This document shows positions 8,373 to 15,940 of a stretch of 64,000 bases of DNA, piece after piece. Each line of letters opens with the position of its first letter. The first letter of the stretch is position 1. The notes beneath the pieces are model-generated. The model was given only the letters and a program-made list of their open reading frames with translations. It did not search any database and was not told the DNA's origin. Position numbers and translations under genes: made by a program. Location: assembly GCA_036782715.1 (NCBI GenBank), contig DAIPYN010000001.1, forward strand, positions 90,903 through 154,902, written 5' to 3'. The stretch comes from UBA3478 sp036782715 (GTDB lineage Bacteria; Bacteroidota; Bacteroidia; Flavobacteriales; Flavobacteriaceae).

Positions 8373-9013
8373 AGAGCTCTGCTTGAATTCGGTCGTTCAT
8401 GTCTTTGGGCAATCAGTAAACCACCGAGGTTGAGATAATTCTTGCAAATCGATATAATGTTTGGATCTTCTCCATTGGCGCGTCTGAACACCCACTCTTT
8501 TACCTTATAATCTTTGTCTACGTAAAAATCATAGGCATCGCCTGGGGTGTATCCGCCCTCGTTCCCATAGACAATAGTTAATTTATTTAAGGTTTTTCTT
8601 TCACCCGGAGATTCGATATTTTCTGTGTAAGTGGCTGTAAAGTTATCTTGATCCCATACCAGTTGAAATGGTGCTAGGAGCCAATATTTATCATTGATAA
8701 AACCTTTGTTAACCTCATTGGAAAGAGAATCCAGCTTTTTCCAATGGTACCTATAATCCCCCTCAGTACGCACAGCAGTTACTGAATCAACTTTAGGTTT
8801 CCAGATCCATTTGCGAGAAAAAGGTTCTCCGTTGGCTCGAGCCACATTCCAATTAAATACGATCTTTTCGATTTTTTCGAACTCAGAGAGCCCATGTGCT
8901 TCTGCAATACGGTCTGCTACCTTGTAAGCTTCTGACTTCTCGGTGGTTGAAGGGGTTTCTGAACAGCTATTCAGTAAACCTATAGCTGCTAAAGAAAGGA
9001 GTAACTTTTTCAT
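8345..9013 (-). CDS. Lipoprotein of unknown function
   Basis: A 222-residue protein with a lipoprotein signal: basic start, hydrophobic stretch, lipobox LNSC with Cys17 as the lipidation site, then a Ser/Thr-rich linker. The mature part has alternating aromatic/charged strands (RYHWKKLDSL, YWLLAPFQLVWDQ), somewhat like the half-barrel of LolA/RseB-type lipoprotein-binding domains, but I do not recognise a named family with certainty. It overlaps the end of kynU by 28 bases in the opposite orientation. It is probably an outer-membrane lipoprotein facing the periplasm. Confidence 0.75.
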   Translation of the reverse strand: MKKLLLSLAAIGLLNSCSETPSTTEKSEAYKVADRIAEAHGLSEFEKIEKIVFNWNVARANGEPFSRKWIWKPKVDSVTAVRTEGDYRYHWKKLDSLSNEVNKGFINDKYWLLAPFQLVWDQDNFTATYTENIESPGERKTLNKLTIVYGNEGGYTPGDAYDFYVDKDYKVKEWVFRRANGEDPNIISICKNYLNLGGLLIAQRHERPNSSRALYFTELSVE

Positions 9014-9065
9014 ATTTCTTTTAGGCTAAAGGTAGGAAATGCTAGGCTAAAATTGCATTAGATGC

Positions 9066-9073
9066 TACCTTTG
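9066..9073 (+). promoter_or_regulatory. -7 box for clpP
   Basis: TACCTTTG matches TAnnTTTG. The predicted start is near 9077, giving a 13-nt leader before the ATG at 9090. Confidence 0.5.
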
Positions 9074-9089
9074 TAAGTATCTAAAATTT

Positions 9090-9647
9090 ATGGCTATGGC
9101 TGCAACATCTAAGGTTCGTGACTTAATAGAACATTCGCTTTTAACCGATCGCAAGGTCTTTTTATGGGGAATGGTAGACGATCACAGTGCAAAACACGTG
9201 ATTGATCGTTTGCTTTATCTGGATAGTCAGAGTCATGATGAAATTCAGTTGATCATCAATAGCCCTGGGGGTTATGTCACCTCTGGCTTTGCTATTTATG
9301 ATACCTTAAAAGCAATAAAAAGTCCTGTTTCGACCATTTGTTCGGGTCTAGCAGCTTCAATGGGTTCGATTCTATTGTCTGCTGGTGATAAGGGCCGTCG
9401 TTTTATACAGCCTCATGCAAGAGTTATGATTCATCAACCTAGTGGAGGCGCTCAGGGTCAAGCCTCTTCTATTGAGATACAAGCTCGAGAGATTATAAAA
9501 ACCAAAGAGATTGGTGCTAGAATTCTTGCAGAGAATTGTGATCAGCCGATCGAAAAGGTGATGAAAGATTTTGACCGTGATTATTGGATGGATGCTGAAG
9601 AATCTACCCAGTACGGTATCGTTGATGGTGTGATTGATGCGATCTAA
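9090..9647 (+). CDS. clpP: ClpP-family serine protease (compact form)
   Basis: A 185-residue ClpP-type peptidase; in the family, tetradecameric rings degrade proteins delivered by an AAA+ unfoldase. The catalytic triad is visible: Ser90 in GLAASMGS, His115 in MIHQPSGG, and Asp164 in DRDYWMDAEE. The oxyanion-strand NSPGG is at 58-61. It is shorter than the usual ~195-225-residue ClpP, and its N-terminus (KVFLWGMVDD instead of a RIIFLG-type strand) is divergent. No clpX, clpA or tig is adjacent, so this may be a second ClpP paralogue rather than the main one. It is convergent with the photolyase cassette, overlapping by 4 bases. Confidence 0.88.
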   Translation: MAMAATSKVRDLIEHSLLTDRKVFLWGMVDDHSAKHVIDRLLYLDSQSHDEIQLIINSPGGYVTSGFAIYDTLKAIKSPVSTICSGLAASMGSILLSAGDKGRRFIQPHARVMIHQPSGGAQGQASSIEIQAREIIKTKEIGARILAENCDQPIEKVMKDFDRDYWMDAEESTQYGIVDGVIDAI

Positions 9648-11191
9648 TAGGCATCTGGATTTCGAATTATCGCTTCTGCTCTTTTAATCTGCGCTTCTAA
9701 TTCGTCTGGGTTCTTCTTTTCAAGTAGGCGATACATCATACCCATTCTAGGATTGTCCTTCAAAATATCTCGTTTCTTACTTAGGAAGTTCCAGTACAAG
9801 GAATTAAACGGACAAGATTGTTCGCCAGTCTTATCTTTGACCCGATAAGTACAGTTCTTACAGTAATTACTCATCTTGTTGATGTAGGCTCCACTGCTGA
9901 TATAAGGTTTGGTCGCGATGATTCCTCCGTCAGCGAATTGCGACATTCCACGAGTATTCGTGATCTCCACCCAGTGTATCGCATCGATATAAACCCCCAA
10001 ATACCAATCATCTAGTTGATCAGGATCTATTTCAGTGAGCAGCGCGTAGTTGCCTGTAACCATTAGGCGCTGTATGTGATGGGCATAGCTATGTTCTAGC
10101 GTTTGTTTGATAGACTCAGAAAGACACTTCATCTTGGTTTTTGAGGTCCAATAAAAGTCTGGGAGGTCTTGCTTGTGATTGAAGTAATTGAGCGTTTGAT
10201 AATTGGGCATCTCTTTCCAGTAAATACCTCGCATATATTCTCGCCACCCTAAAATTTGACGAACGAATCCCTCAATTTGTGAAAGCGAAATAGTATCGTC
10301 TTTATAATAAGTAGTGATAGCAGTATCAATAACTTCTCTCGGATGTATCAGCTTGGAGTTCAGTGCAAAGGATAGCCTTGAGTGAAAGAGATACGGTTTT
10401 CCAACGGCCATGGCATCTTGATAGGTGCCGAACCTTGATAATAAATGATCGCAGAAGTATTGTAGTATTTGTAATCCCTCTTTTCGGCTGGTTGGCCAAG
10501 GGAACTCCTCAGCATTAATGACCCCCAGTGTTTCAATCTTACTATCAAGAATATCTTGGTAAACCTCGGTGACGTCAGTTTTAAAATCTAACTCTTTTGG
10601 AATTTGGAGATTCGTATCAATACCTTTTCGATTTTCACTGTCGTAGTTCCATTTACCTCCTTCAGGCTTACCGTTAGGAAGCATTAAAATATGATGCTTT
10701 TTACGCATCATTCGATAAAACGACTCCATCAGGAGCTGTTTCTTGCCTTCGAAGTGTTTCGATAATTCTTCTCGAGAAGTTAGAAAGTGTTCGGTGTCAA
10801 AGGCTTCGATTTGAATTCCTTGCGATTCAAGCAGGCTGCAAATTTCTTTGAGCTCTTTATCTAAACGGTAGTTGTCGGGTAATTGGTATTCAAACTTTTC
10901 GATGGGGTGGGTTTGGCAGTATTCTAATATTCGAGTCTTAAGACTACGATCTCCAGATTGATTGATCTTTTGATAGTCTACCTGCGCACCAACCGTTTTT
11001 AGTGCACCTGCGAAATTTCGCATGCTCTGAAAGAAAGCTGTCACCTTCTGTATATGGTGGGTGATATTATTGCTTTCTTGATACATCTCGGCCATACAAT
11101 AGAGCGTATGAGTATCGACCTCTTTATACCAGCTGTGTCGGGCGTTTAATTGGTCGCCTAAGATCAATCGGAGTCTTTTTATTGCAGCCAT
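9644..11191 (-). CDS. Iron-sulfur bacterial photolyase/cryptochrome (FeS-BCP, PhrB/CryB-like)
   Basis: A 515-residue flavoprotein of the FeS-BCP group (COG3046), whose studied members repair (6-4) UV photoproducts or act as blue-light receptors. The N-terminal antenna domain begins RLRLILGDQLN. Four cysteines for the [4Fe-4S] cluster occur at C356, C444, C447 and C460. Their spacing (88, 3 and 13) equals that reported for Agrobacterium PhrB. The FAD-binding helical domain contains QILGWREYMRGIYW and TNTRGMSQFADGG. It is the last gene of a minus-strand photorepair cassette, overlapping the end of the upstream cryptochrome-DASH by 13 bases. Confidence 0.94.
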   Translation of the reverse strand: MAAIKRLRLILGDQLNARHSWYKEVDTHTLYCMAEMYQESNNITHHIQKVTAFFQSMRNFAGALKTVGAQVDYQKINQSGDRSLKTRILEYCQTHPIEKFEYQLPDNYRLDKELKEICSLLESQGIQIEAFDTEHFLTSREELSKHFEGKKQLLMESFYRMMRKKHHILMLPNGKPEGGKWNYDSENRKGIDTNLQIPKELDFKTDVTEVYQDILDSKIETLGVINAEEFPWPTSRKEGLQILQYFCDHLLSRFGTYQDAMAVGKPYLFHSRLSFALNSKLIHPREVIDTAITTYYKDDTISLSQIEGFVRQILGWREYMRGIYWKEMPNYQTLNYFNHKQDLPDFYWTSKTKMKCLSESIKQTLEHSYAHHIQRLMVTGNYALLTEIDPDQLDDWYLGVYIDAIHWVEITNTRGMSQFADGGIIATKPYISSGAYINKMSNYCKNCTYRVKDKTGEQSCPFNSLYWNFLSKKRDILKDNPRMGMMYRLLEKKNPDELEAQIKRAEAIIRNPDAY

Positions 11192-12456
11192 AATCGTCTA
11201 TAGTCGTTATTAGGATCGTACATCTCTGCTTGTCTTTGGGTATTAAATTTGCGATCTCTAGGGTCATTACCCACTCCGCTTACATAACACCAATTACCCC
11301 AATTGGCCGAGGCATCGTAATCGATAAGTTGAGCTTCGAAGTATTTAGCTCCCCAAATCCAGTTTTGCTTCAAGTTCTTTGCCCAATAACTAGCTACATT
11401 TTGTCTCGCTCGGTTACTGATCCATCCCGTAGATTTTAATTCGATCATGGCCGCATTGACGAAATCATCTTTAGTTTTCCCATCGATCCACTTTTCAAAA
11501 AGGGTATTGTTTTCCCCCCACTCATAGGTGCGATTAAGAATTCCTTCAATTTTAAAGATGCGATCCTTGTGTTTGAAACTAATTAGCTTAAAATATTCTC
11601 TCCATAGCAGTTCGAAGAAGAGCCAATAGGTATCCTGATTGGCAACTACCGACGATTCAAATTCTTTTATCTCTGTATAAATAGATCGGGGAGAAAGACA
11701 TCCGAAAGCTAAATATGCTGAAAGCTTTGAGCTAAAGTCTAAGCCAATCAATCCGTTTCTTGTCTGTTTGTATTTAGCGAGGGCCTCAGTTTGCCAGAAA
11801 TAATGATCTAACCGCTCCCAAGCGACGTCTTCTCCACCTTTAAAGGGATGTGCAGATCGATTATCAATGGTGTTATTTGAATAACCTAGTTCAGTTAAGG
11901 AAGGAATTTTGCTTGATTCCATCGATAAGCGATTGAATAAAGGATTTTCTGGCGCATCAAATGAGGTCTCAGGGGTATGGTATCGTTCTACCTTTTTTCT
12001 AAACACCGTAAAGACCTCTGGTAACTCCATTACATCGAACGGTAATTTCTGTAAAGGGTATAGTAGGTCTGAGTGGTCTTTGATCCATGTTACCTCGTTC
12101 TTTGCCTTTTTGATGGCCTTATCGATGAATCGCCGCTCGTTAGAGGTAGCAAAATCAATACTGTATAAGGATTCGATCGAATAGCGATCTATAAGGGTTG
12201 CAAGATGATCAGACCCTACCTGATCGATAATTAAAGGAATATTTAAGCGTTCTAGGTCAGCCTTGAGATTATGGAGTGATTCAAGTTCAAATTTTCTTGC
12301 AAAGTAGGATTTGTTAGGAAACGTCTTTGAGCCTATTTCAATCGATTGACGATCTAAAAAATAGTAAGCAAATAGACCTTTGTTTTTCATTGCTTTGATG
12401 AGCAATGGATTATCCTTAATCCTTAATAATTGATTGACGATCAGTATACCATTCAT
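11179..12456 (-). CDS. Cryptochrome DASH / CPD photolyase family protein
   Basis: A 425-residue FAD-binding photolyase-family protein of the DASH type, which repairs cyclobutane dimers, often in single-stranded DNA. The N-terminal Rossmann domain starts GILIVNQLLRIKDNPLL. The C-terminal FAD domain contains ELLWREYFKL, TGWISNRARQNVASYWAKNL and the DASH signature NWGNWCYVSGVGNDPRDR ending in YDPNNDYRRLWLQ. I use the start at 12456. An in-frame ATG at 12480 would add 8 residues and overlap the DUF2256 gene. It starts 4 nt after the stop of the small DUF2256 gene. Confidence 0.93.
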   Translation of the reverse strand: MNGILIVNQLLRIKDNPLLIKAMKNKGLFAYYFLDRQSIEIGSKTFPNKSYFARKFELESLHNLKADLERLNIPLIIDQVGSDHLATLIDRYSIESLYSIDFATSNERRFIDKAIKKAKNEVTWIKDHSDLLYPLQKLPFDVMELPEVFTVFRKKVERYHTPETSFDAPENPLFNRLSMESSKIPSLTELGYSNNTIDNRSAHPFKGGEDVAWERLDHYFWQTEALAKYKQTRNGLIGLDFSSKLSAYLAFGCLSPRSIYTEIKEFESSVVANQDTYWLFFELLWREYFKLISFKHKDRIFKIEGILNRTYEWGENNTLFEKWIDGKTKDDFVNAAMIELKSTGWISNRARQNVASYWAKNLKQNWIWGAKYFEAQLIDYDASANWGNWCYVSGVGNDPRDRKFNTQRQAEMYDPNNDYRRLWLQ

Positions 12457-12460
12457 AGAA

Positions 12461-12598
12461 CTATTTCTTTTGTGATGCACATTTTTTACTACAGTATTTT
12501 ACTTGTTCCCAATTCTTCTCCCATTTTTTACGCCAGGTAAAGGGGCGGCTACAGACCACGCAAATTTTTTGAGGAAGGTTTACTTTCTTGTGTGCCAA
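12461..12598 (-). CDS. DUF2256 small zinc-finger-like protein (45 aa, TTG start)
   Basis: A 45-residue protein, easily missed because it is short and begins with TTG directly after the stop of the upstream flavin reductase (TAA then TTG). It carries four Cys as CxxC at 13/16 and CxxxC at 36/40, embedded in the DUF2256 signature LPQKICVVCSRPF, WRKKWEKNWEQ and VKYCSKKC. DUF2256 proteins are typically found beside photolyase/cryptochrome genes. Here it sits between flavin reductase and cryptochrome-DASH, with 4 nt to the latter. It probably binds zinc; whether it touches DNA or a photolyase is unknown. Confidence 0.9.
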   Translation of the reverse strand: MAHKKVNLPQKICVVCSRPFTWRKKWEKNWEQVKYCSKKCASQKK

Positions 12599-13231
12599 TT
12601 ATTCAAGAATAGATTTGGGTACTCTATCGGGTTGGGCGTAACTGTATCGATCGATAAGTGATACTTTATAATAGGCATCTAGCCCACCAATCGCAGCAGA
12701 CATTGCTTTCTCGTGATTTAACCAATGCGCCCCGTCAATACTATCAGAATTTACCCAGAAACGTTCAATGGTTGCTGTGAGTAGTATGCAATCATTTTCA
12801 AGTAGATGCTCTCTGCTATAAGCACAGAGAAGCTGAATATTACTTTCCTTTACAAAAGGCACAATGCATCCTTCTCGATGAAGGGATTCAATATTGCAAT
12901 ATTCAAACTCAGATTGCTGGTCCTCAAATTTTGCTGAGGTATGATGCGCATTAGCAGACATCGTTTCAGTAATCTGATTGATGCTGAAATACTTAATCTC
13001 TTTGATGTTATTGTAGGTATGACGCTCCACGGTTAGTGGACGAAATATCATACCTAAAAGAGGAGGGTTGCTTCCTAAATGGATTACCGAATTAAAAACG
13101 GCGAGATTGTCTGTAGAACCGTCTGAGGTGCCAATAAGATTGGCAGATCGCAATCCGCAAAGATTATTAATTAGATGGGCCCGTTCTCGTTTAGGAATCG
13201 ATTCTATTTGCGTCGAATCAAACTCAATCAT
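12599..13231 (-). CDS. Flavin reductase-like FMN-binding protein
   Basis: A 210-residue protein of the flavin reductase/FMN-binding split-barrel family. Supporting segments are GTSDGSTDNLAVFNSVIHLGSNPPLLGMIFRP-like text (residues ~35-65), where NSV and NPPLLG follow the family FMN-site pattern, and HHTSAKF. The start at 13231 is preferred by resemblance to family members; 13243 is a possible alternative. Both lie downstream of the TATTTTTG box. As first gene of the photorepair cassette it could supply reduced flavin to the two photolyase-family enzymes, but this is inference from position. Confidence 0.82.
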   Translation of the reverse strand: MIEFDSTQIESIPKRERAHLINNLCGLRSANLIGTSDGSTDNLAVFNSVIHLGSNPPLLGMIFRPLTVERHTYNNIKEIKYFSINQITETMSANAHHTSAKFEDQQSEFEYCNIESLHREGCIVPFVKESNIQLLCAYSREHLLENDCILLTATIERFWVNSDSIDGAHWLNHEKAMSAAIGGLDAYYKVSLIDRYSYAQPDRVPKSILE

Positions 13232-13262
13232 TTTGTTTAACATTACTACTGTTGATGTTAAA

Positions 13263-13270
13263 CAAAAATA
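13263..13270 (-). promoter_or_regulatory. -7 box for the photorepair cassette
   Basis: TATTTTTG on the minus strand, 3 nt beyond the T-tract of the terminator that ends the Nif3/zinc-ribbon unit. It is predicted to drive flavin reductase, DUF2256, cryptochrome-DASH and FeS-BCP as one transcript starting near 13259. Confidence 0.58.
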
Positions 13271-13273
13271 ACT

Positions 13274-13299
13274 AAAAAAGGCGGTCATTAGACCGCCTT
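13274..13299 (-). terminator. Intrinsic terminator of the nif3/zinc-ribbon unit
   Basis: On the minus strand, a 9-bp stem AAGGCGGTC/GACCGCCTT with a 4-nt loop is followed by a T-run. The downstream promoter box follows 3 nt later. Confidence 0.88.
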
Positions 13300-13338
13300 A
13301 GTTATATTCTAATCTGCTTCGAGCAGAAGTACGTTTTG

Positions 13339-14121
13339 TTAGCTTAATTTATCGAAAAGAGATTGCATTTTCTCAGTCTCTTCTTCAGCTAAAACAGGAT
13401 CTACTAGAATTCTTCCACTGTGTTCGTCAGTGGTGATACGCTTACGTGAAGCGATTTCTACTTGAACCTGAGGAGGAAGCGTAAAGAAAGAACCTCCAGA
13501 AGCGCCTCTGTGAATAGGAACTACTGCCAGACCATTTTTCACTGAACTTCTGATACGCTTGTACGCAGTAAATAGTCGCTCTTCGATGTCTGTTCCGTAT
13601 TTTTCTGAAAGTTTGATTAGCTCTTTTTCTTCTTTCTCAGTCTCAGCAAGGATGTTTTGAAGTTCACCTTTCTTGTGCTCTAGGTGCTCTTTTCTTCCGT
13701 TCAGCTTTTCGGTAGTTTGCTCGATACTCTCATTCTTATGCTCAATTTTTACTTTGAATTCACGAATGTGTTTTTCAGCAAGTTGAATTTCTAATTCTTG
13801 AAATTCAATTTCTTTCGTTAATGAATTGAACTCTCTGCTGTTTCGAACGTTTTTCTGTTGTTCGGCGTATTTCTTCATAAGAGCCTTAGCTTCTTCAATC
13901 GAATTTTTCTTCGTTGCGATTTCAGAATTTAAGGTGCTAATGTCTTCTTGAAGTTTTGCAAGTCGAGTGCTTAAACCAGCAACTTCATCTTCAAGGTCTT
14001 CAACTTCCATCGGAAGTTCTCCTCTTAGATTTTTAATTTCATCAATTCTTGAGTCGATAAGTTGCAAATCGTAAAGAGCTCTTAGCTTGTCTTCTACGCT
14101 CATTTCTTTATTCTTCGCCAT
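13339..14121 (-). CDS. Coiled-coil 'C4-type zinc ribbon' family protein lacking all cysteines
   Basis: A 260-residue protein of the zinc-ribbon/coiled-coil family usually encoded beside Nif3. Residues ~10-170 form a long charged coiled coil (EDLEDEVAGL, EIEFQELEIQLAEK). The C-terminal part (RGASGGSFFTLPPQ, SRKRITTDEHSGRILVDP) aligns with the zinc-ribbon segment. The positions that carry CxxC pairs in other phyla are here non-cysteine, and the whole protein contains no Cys. Its start overlaps the nif3 stop by 14 bases. Function is unproven; related proteins have been linked to nucleic-acid or ribosome-associated regulation. Confidence 0.88.
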   Translation of the reverse strand: MAKNKEMSVEDKLRALYDLQLIDSRIDEIKNLRGELPMEVEDLEDEVAGLSTRLAKLQEDISTLNSEIATKKNSIEEAKALMKKYAEQQKNVRNSREFNSLTKEIEFQELEIQLAEKHIREFKVKIEHKNESIEQTTEKLNGRKEHLEHKKGELQNILAETEKEEKELIKLSEKYGTDIEERLFTAYKRIRSSVKNGLAVVPIHRGASGGSFFTLPPQVQVEIASRKRITTDEHSGRILVDPVLAEEETEKMQSLFDKLS

Positions 14122-14899
14122 ACGGATAGTACCCTACAGGGTTAGTATTTATTTCAGATAAATTGACGGCAAAATTACTAAATTTTTCTTGAAGGTATTT
14201 AGCAATTGCGTTTTTTGTAAATCGCTCAGATTCAAAGTGTCCGACATCGGCGAGCAGGAGCTCTCCCTGGGGTTTGAAAAAATCGTGATATTTCAAATCT
14301 CCTGTAACGTATGCATCTGCCTTTTGTCGAAGTGCTTCTTCGATGGCAAATGCGCCACTTCCCCCTAAAACAGCCACCTTGCGAATCATGTTGTTCTTGA
14401 ATTTACTATGTCTAATCACCGGTGTTTTAAAGGTTTCTCTGACTTTTTTCAAAAATGATTCAGAGTCTATGGCTTCTCTTAAAATTCCGATCCGTCCCAT
14501 TCCGCTTTTATCGCCATCAGGCAAGAGAAAGGAAACTTCGCTCAGTTTCAACTGAGTTGCCATTAAATCGCTAACGCCTCCGATTACTTTATCTAATGCT
14601 GTGTGCATCGCATAGATACTAATATTATAGGTGATTGCTTTTTGAATGGCCCGTGATACATAGTCGGTTTGATCGATACGTTTTAACCCATTAAATAGTA
14701 TTGGGTGGTAACAAACTACCATTTCACATTTCTTTTGATGAGCTTCTTCGATGACTTCTTCGAGTGCATCATGACAGATAAGGACTCCACTGATGTCTAA
14801 GGTTGTGGATTGATATAGCCAACCAACGTTATCGAAATCTTCGGCGCCTGCTAAAGGAGCCCACATTTCGAGTGCATTTGAAATATCGGTGCGTAGCAT
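14108..14899 (-). CDS. Nif3-like dinuclear metal-centre protein (DUF34)
   Basis: A 263-residue member of the NIF3/YbgI/DUF34 family, hexameric toroids with a two-metal site, sometimes annotated as GTP cyclohydrolase I type 2. Metal-ligand segments visible are MVVCYHPILF (His pair region), YAMHTALD, and near the C-terminus LADVGHFESE. The internal PII-like insertion of ~100 residues found in many ~365-residue homologues is absent, making this the short form. The start at 14899 is chosen over 14944, which would overlap the divergent lpxK. It is co-transcribed with the coiled-coil protein gene downstream (14-base overlap). Confidence 0.9.
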   Translation of the reverse strand: MLRTDISNALEMWAPLAGAEDFDNVGWLYQSTTLDISGVLICHDALEEVIEEAHQKKCEMVVCYHPILFNGLKRIDQTDYVSRAIQKAITYNISIYAMHTALDKVIGGVSDLMATQLKLSEVSFLLPDGDKSGMGRIGILREAIDSESFLKKVRETFKTPVIRHSKFKNNMIRKVAVLGGSGAFAIEEALRQKADAYVTGDLKYHDFFKPQGELLLADVGHFESERFTKNAIAKYLQEKFSNFAVNLSEINTNPVGYYPYGEE

Positions 14900-14938
14900 A
14901 GAAAAGAAATGAGCCACTAATTTATTATAAATTCGCAT

Positions 14939-15940
14939 ATGCATATGTTGAAACTCGCTCTATCCCCATTTTCATGGCTCTATTCGATAGTGGTCTATTT
15001 ACGGAATAAGGCTTTTGATTTAGGGTGGTTCAGTTCTAAGAGGTTTTCGGTTTCAACCGTGGTTGTTGGTAATTTGAGTTTTGGAGGAACCGGTAAAACA
15101 CCAATGATCCTTTGGTTGATAAAGGAGGTTTTCACCTCTAAAAATGCAGTAGTTCTAAGTCGAGGCTATGGCAGAAAATCAGTGGGTTTTAAGTGGGTGA
15201 AAAGTGAATCTATCCCCGAAGAGGTAGGCGACGAGCCCTTGCAAATTTTCAATGCTTTTGACCAGCTCCCTGTTGCCGTTTGCGAGGATAGAAAGCTCGG
15301 AATTGAGCGAATTGTAAGTGACATCTCTCCTGAAATAATTTTGCTCGATGATGCCTTTCAACACCGCAAAGTCAGTGCAAAGGTGAACATCTTACTTACT
15401 ACTTATTTGAATCCGTTTTATAATGATTGTTACTTTCCCAAGGGGAAGTTAAGAGACCATAAGACTCAGGCAAACCGAGCAGATATCATCGTGGTTACCA
15501 AATGTCCGGAGAACCTTACCAAAAAGGAAGCCGAAAGGATTGAAAATCGTATGAATAAGTGGTCTTCAGCCTCAGTCTTTTTTGCCACTTTAAAGTATCC
15601 GGCATTAAATAATGAAACCTTCAATTCACTTAGATCCGCAAAGAATCTATTGATAACCGGAATAGCAGACGCAAGTCCTCTGGAGTCTTATTTGTTAGAT
15701 CTCGGTATCTCTTTTGATCATTTGCGATTTAAGGATCATCATGCCTACCAAGCATCTGATTTTTCAAACCTGAATAGTTATGATCAAATACTTACGACTG
15801 CTAAGGATAAAGTGAAACTAGAGGCTGTAATTCCCAATCAATTCATTCAAGTAATCGAGGTGGAACATTCGATTTGCTTTGATCAAAAGGATGAGCTTAT
15901 CCATTTAGTTCTACGAAAGACGTTTGATGAGATCAATTAG
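14939..15940 (+). CDS. lpxK: Tetraacyldisaccharide 4'-kinase
   Basis: A 333-residue inner-membrane-associated kinase that phosphorylates the lipid A disaccharide precursor at the 4' position. The Walker A motif GNLSFGGTGKTP occupies residues 44-55, and LLDDAFQHRKV matches the LpxK Walker B/metal region. An N-terminal hydrophobic helix (PFSWLYSIVVYL) anchors it. Two in-frame ATGs, 14939 and 14945, lie within the palindrome CATATGCATATG, so the exact start is uncertain by two codons. Its 3' end overlaps the convergent gap gene by 30 bases. Its presence implies a lipid A outer membrane. Confidence 0.95.
   Translation: MHMLKLALSPFSWLYSIVVYLRNKAFDLGWFSSKRFSVSTVVVGNLSFGGTGKTPMILWLIKEVFTSKNAVVLSRGYGRKSVGFKWVKSESIPEEVGDEPLQIFNAFDQLPVAVCEDRKLGIERIVSDISPEIILLDDAFQHRKVSAKVNILLTTYLNPFYNDCYFPKGKLRDHKTQANRADIIVVTKCPENLTKKEAERIENRMNKWSSASVFFATLKYPALNNETFNSLRSAKNLLITGIADASPLESYLLDLGISFDHLRFKDHHAYQASDFSNLNSYDQILTTAKDKVKLEAVIPNQFIQVIEVEHSICFDQKDELIHLVLRKTFDEIN

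Noticed and set aside
14936..14947. Palindrome CATATGCATATG as an operator between nif3 and lpxK
   Set aside because: It coincides with alternative lpxK start codons and no second copy or known operator match is seen; coincidence is likely.
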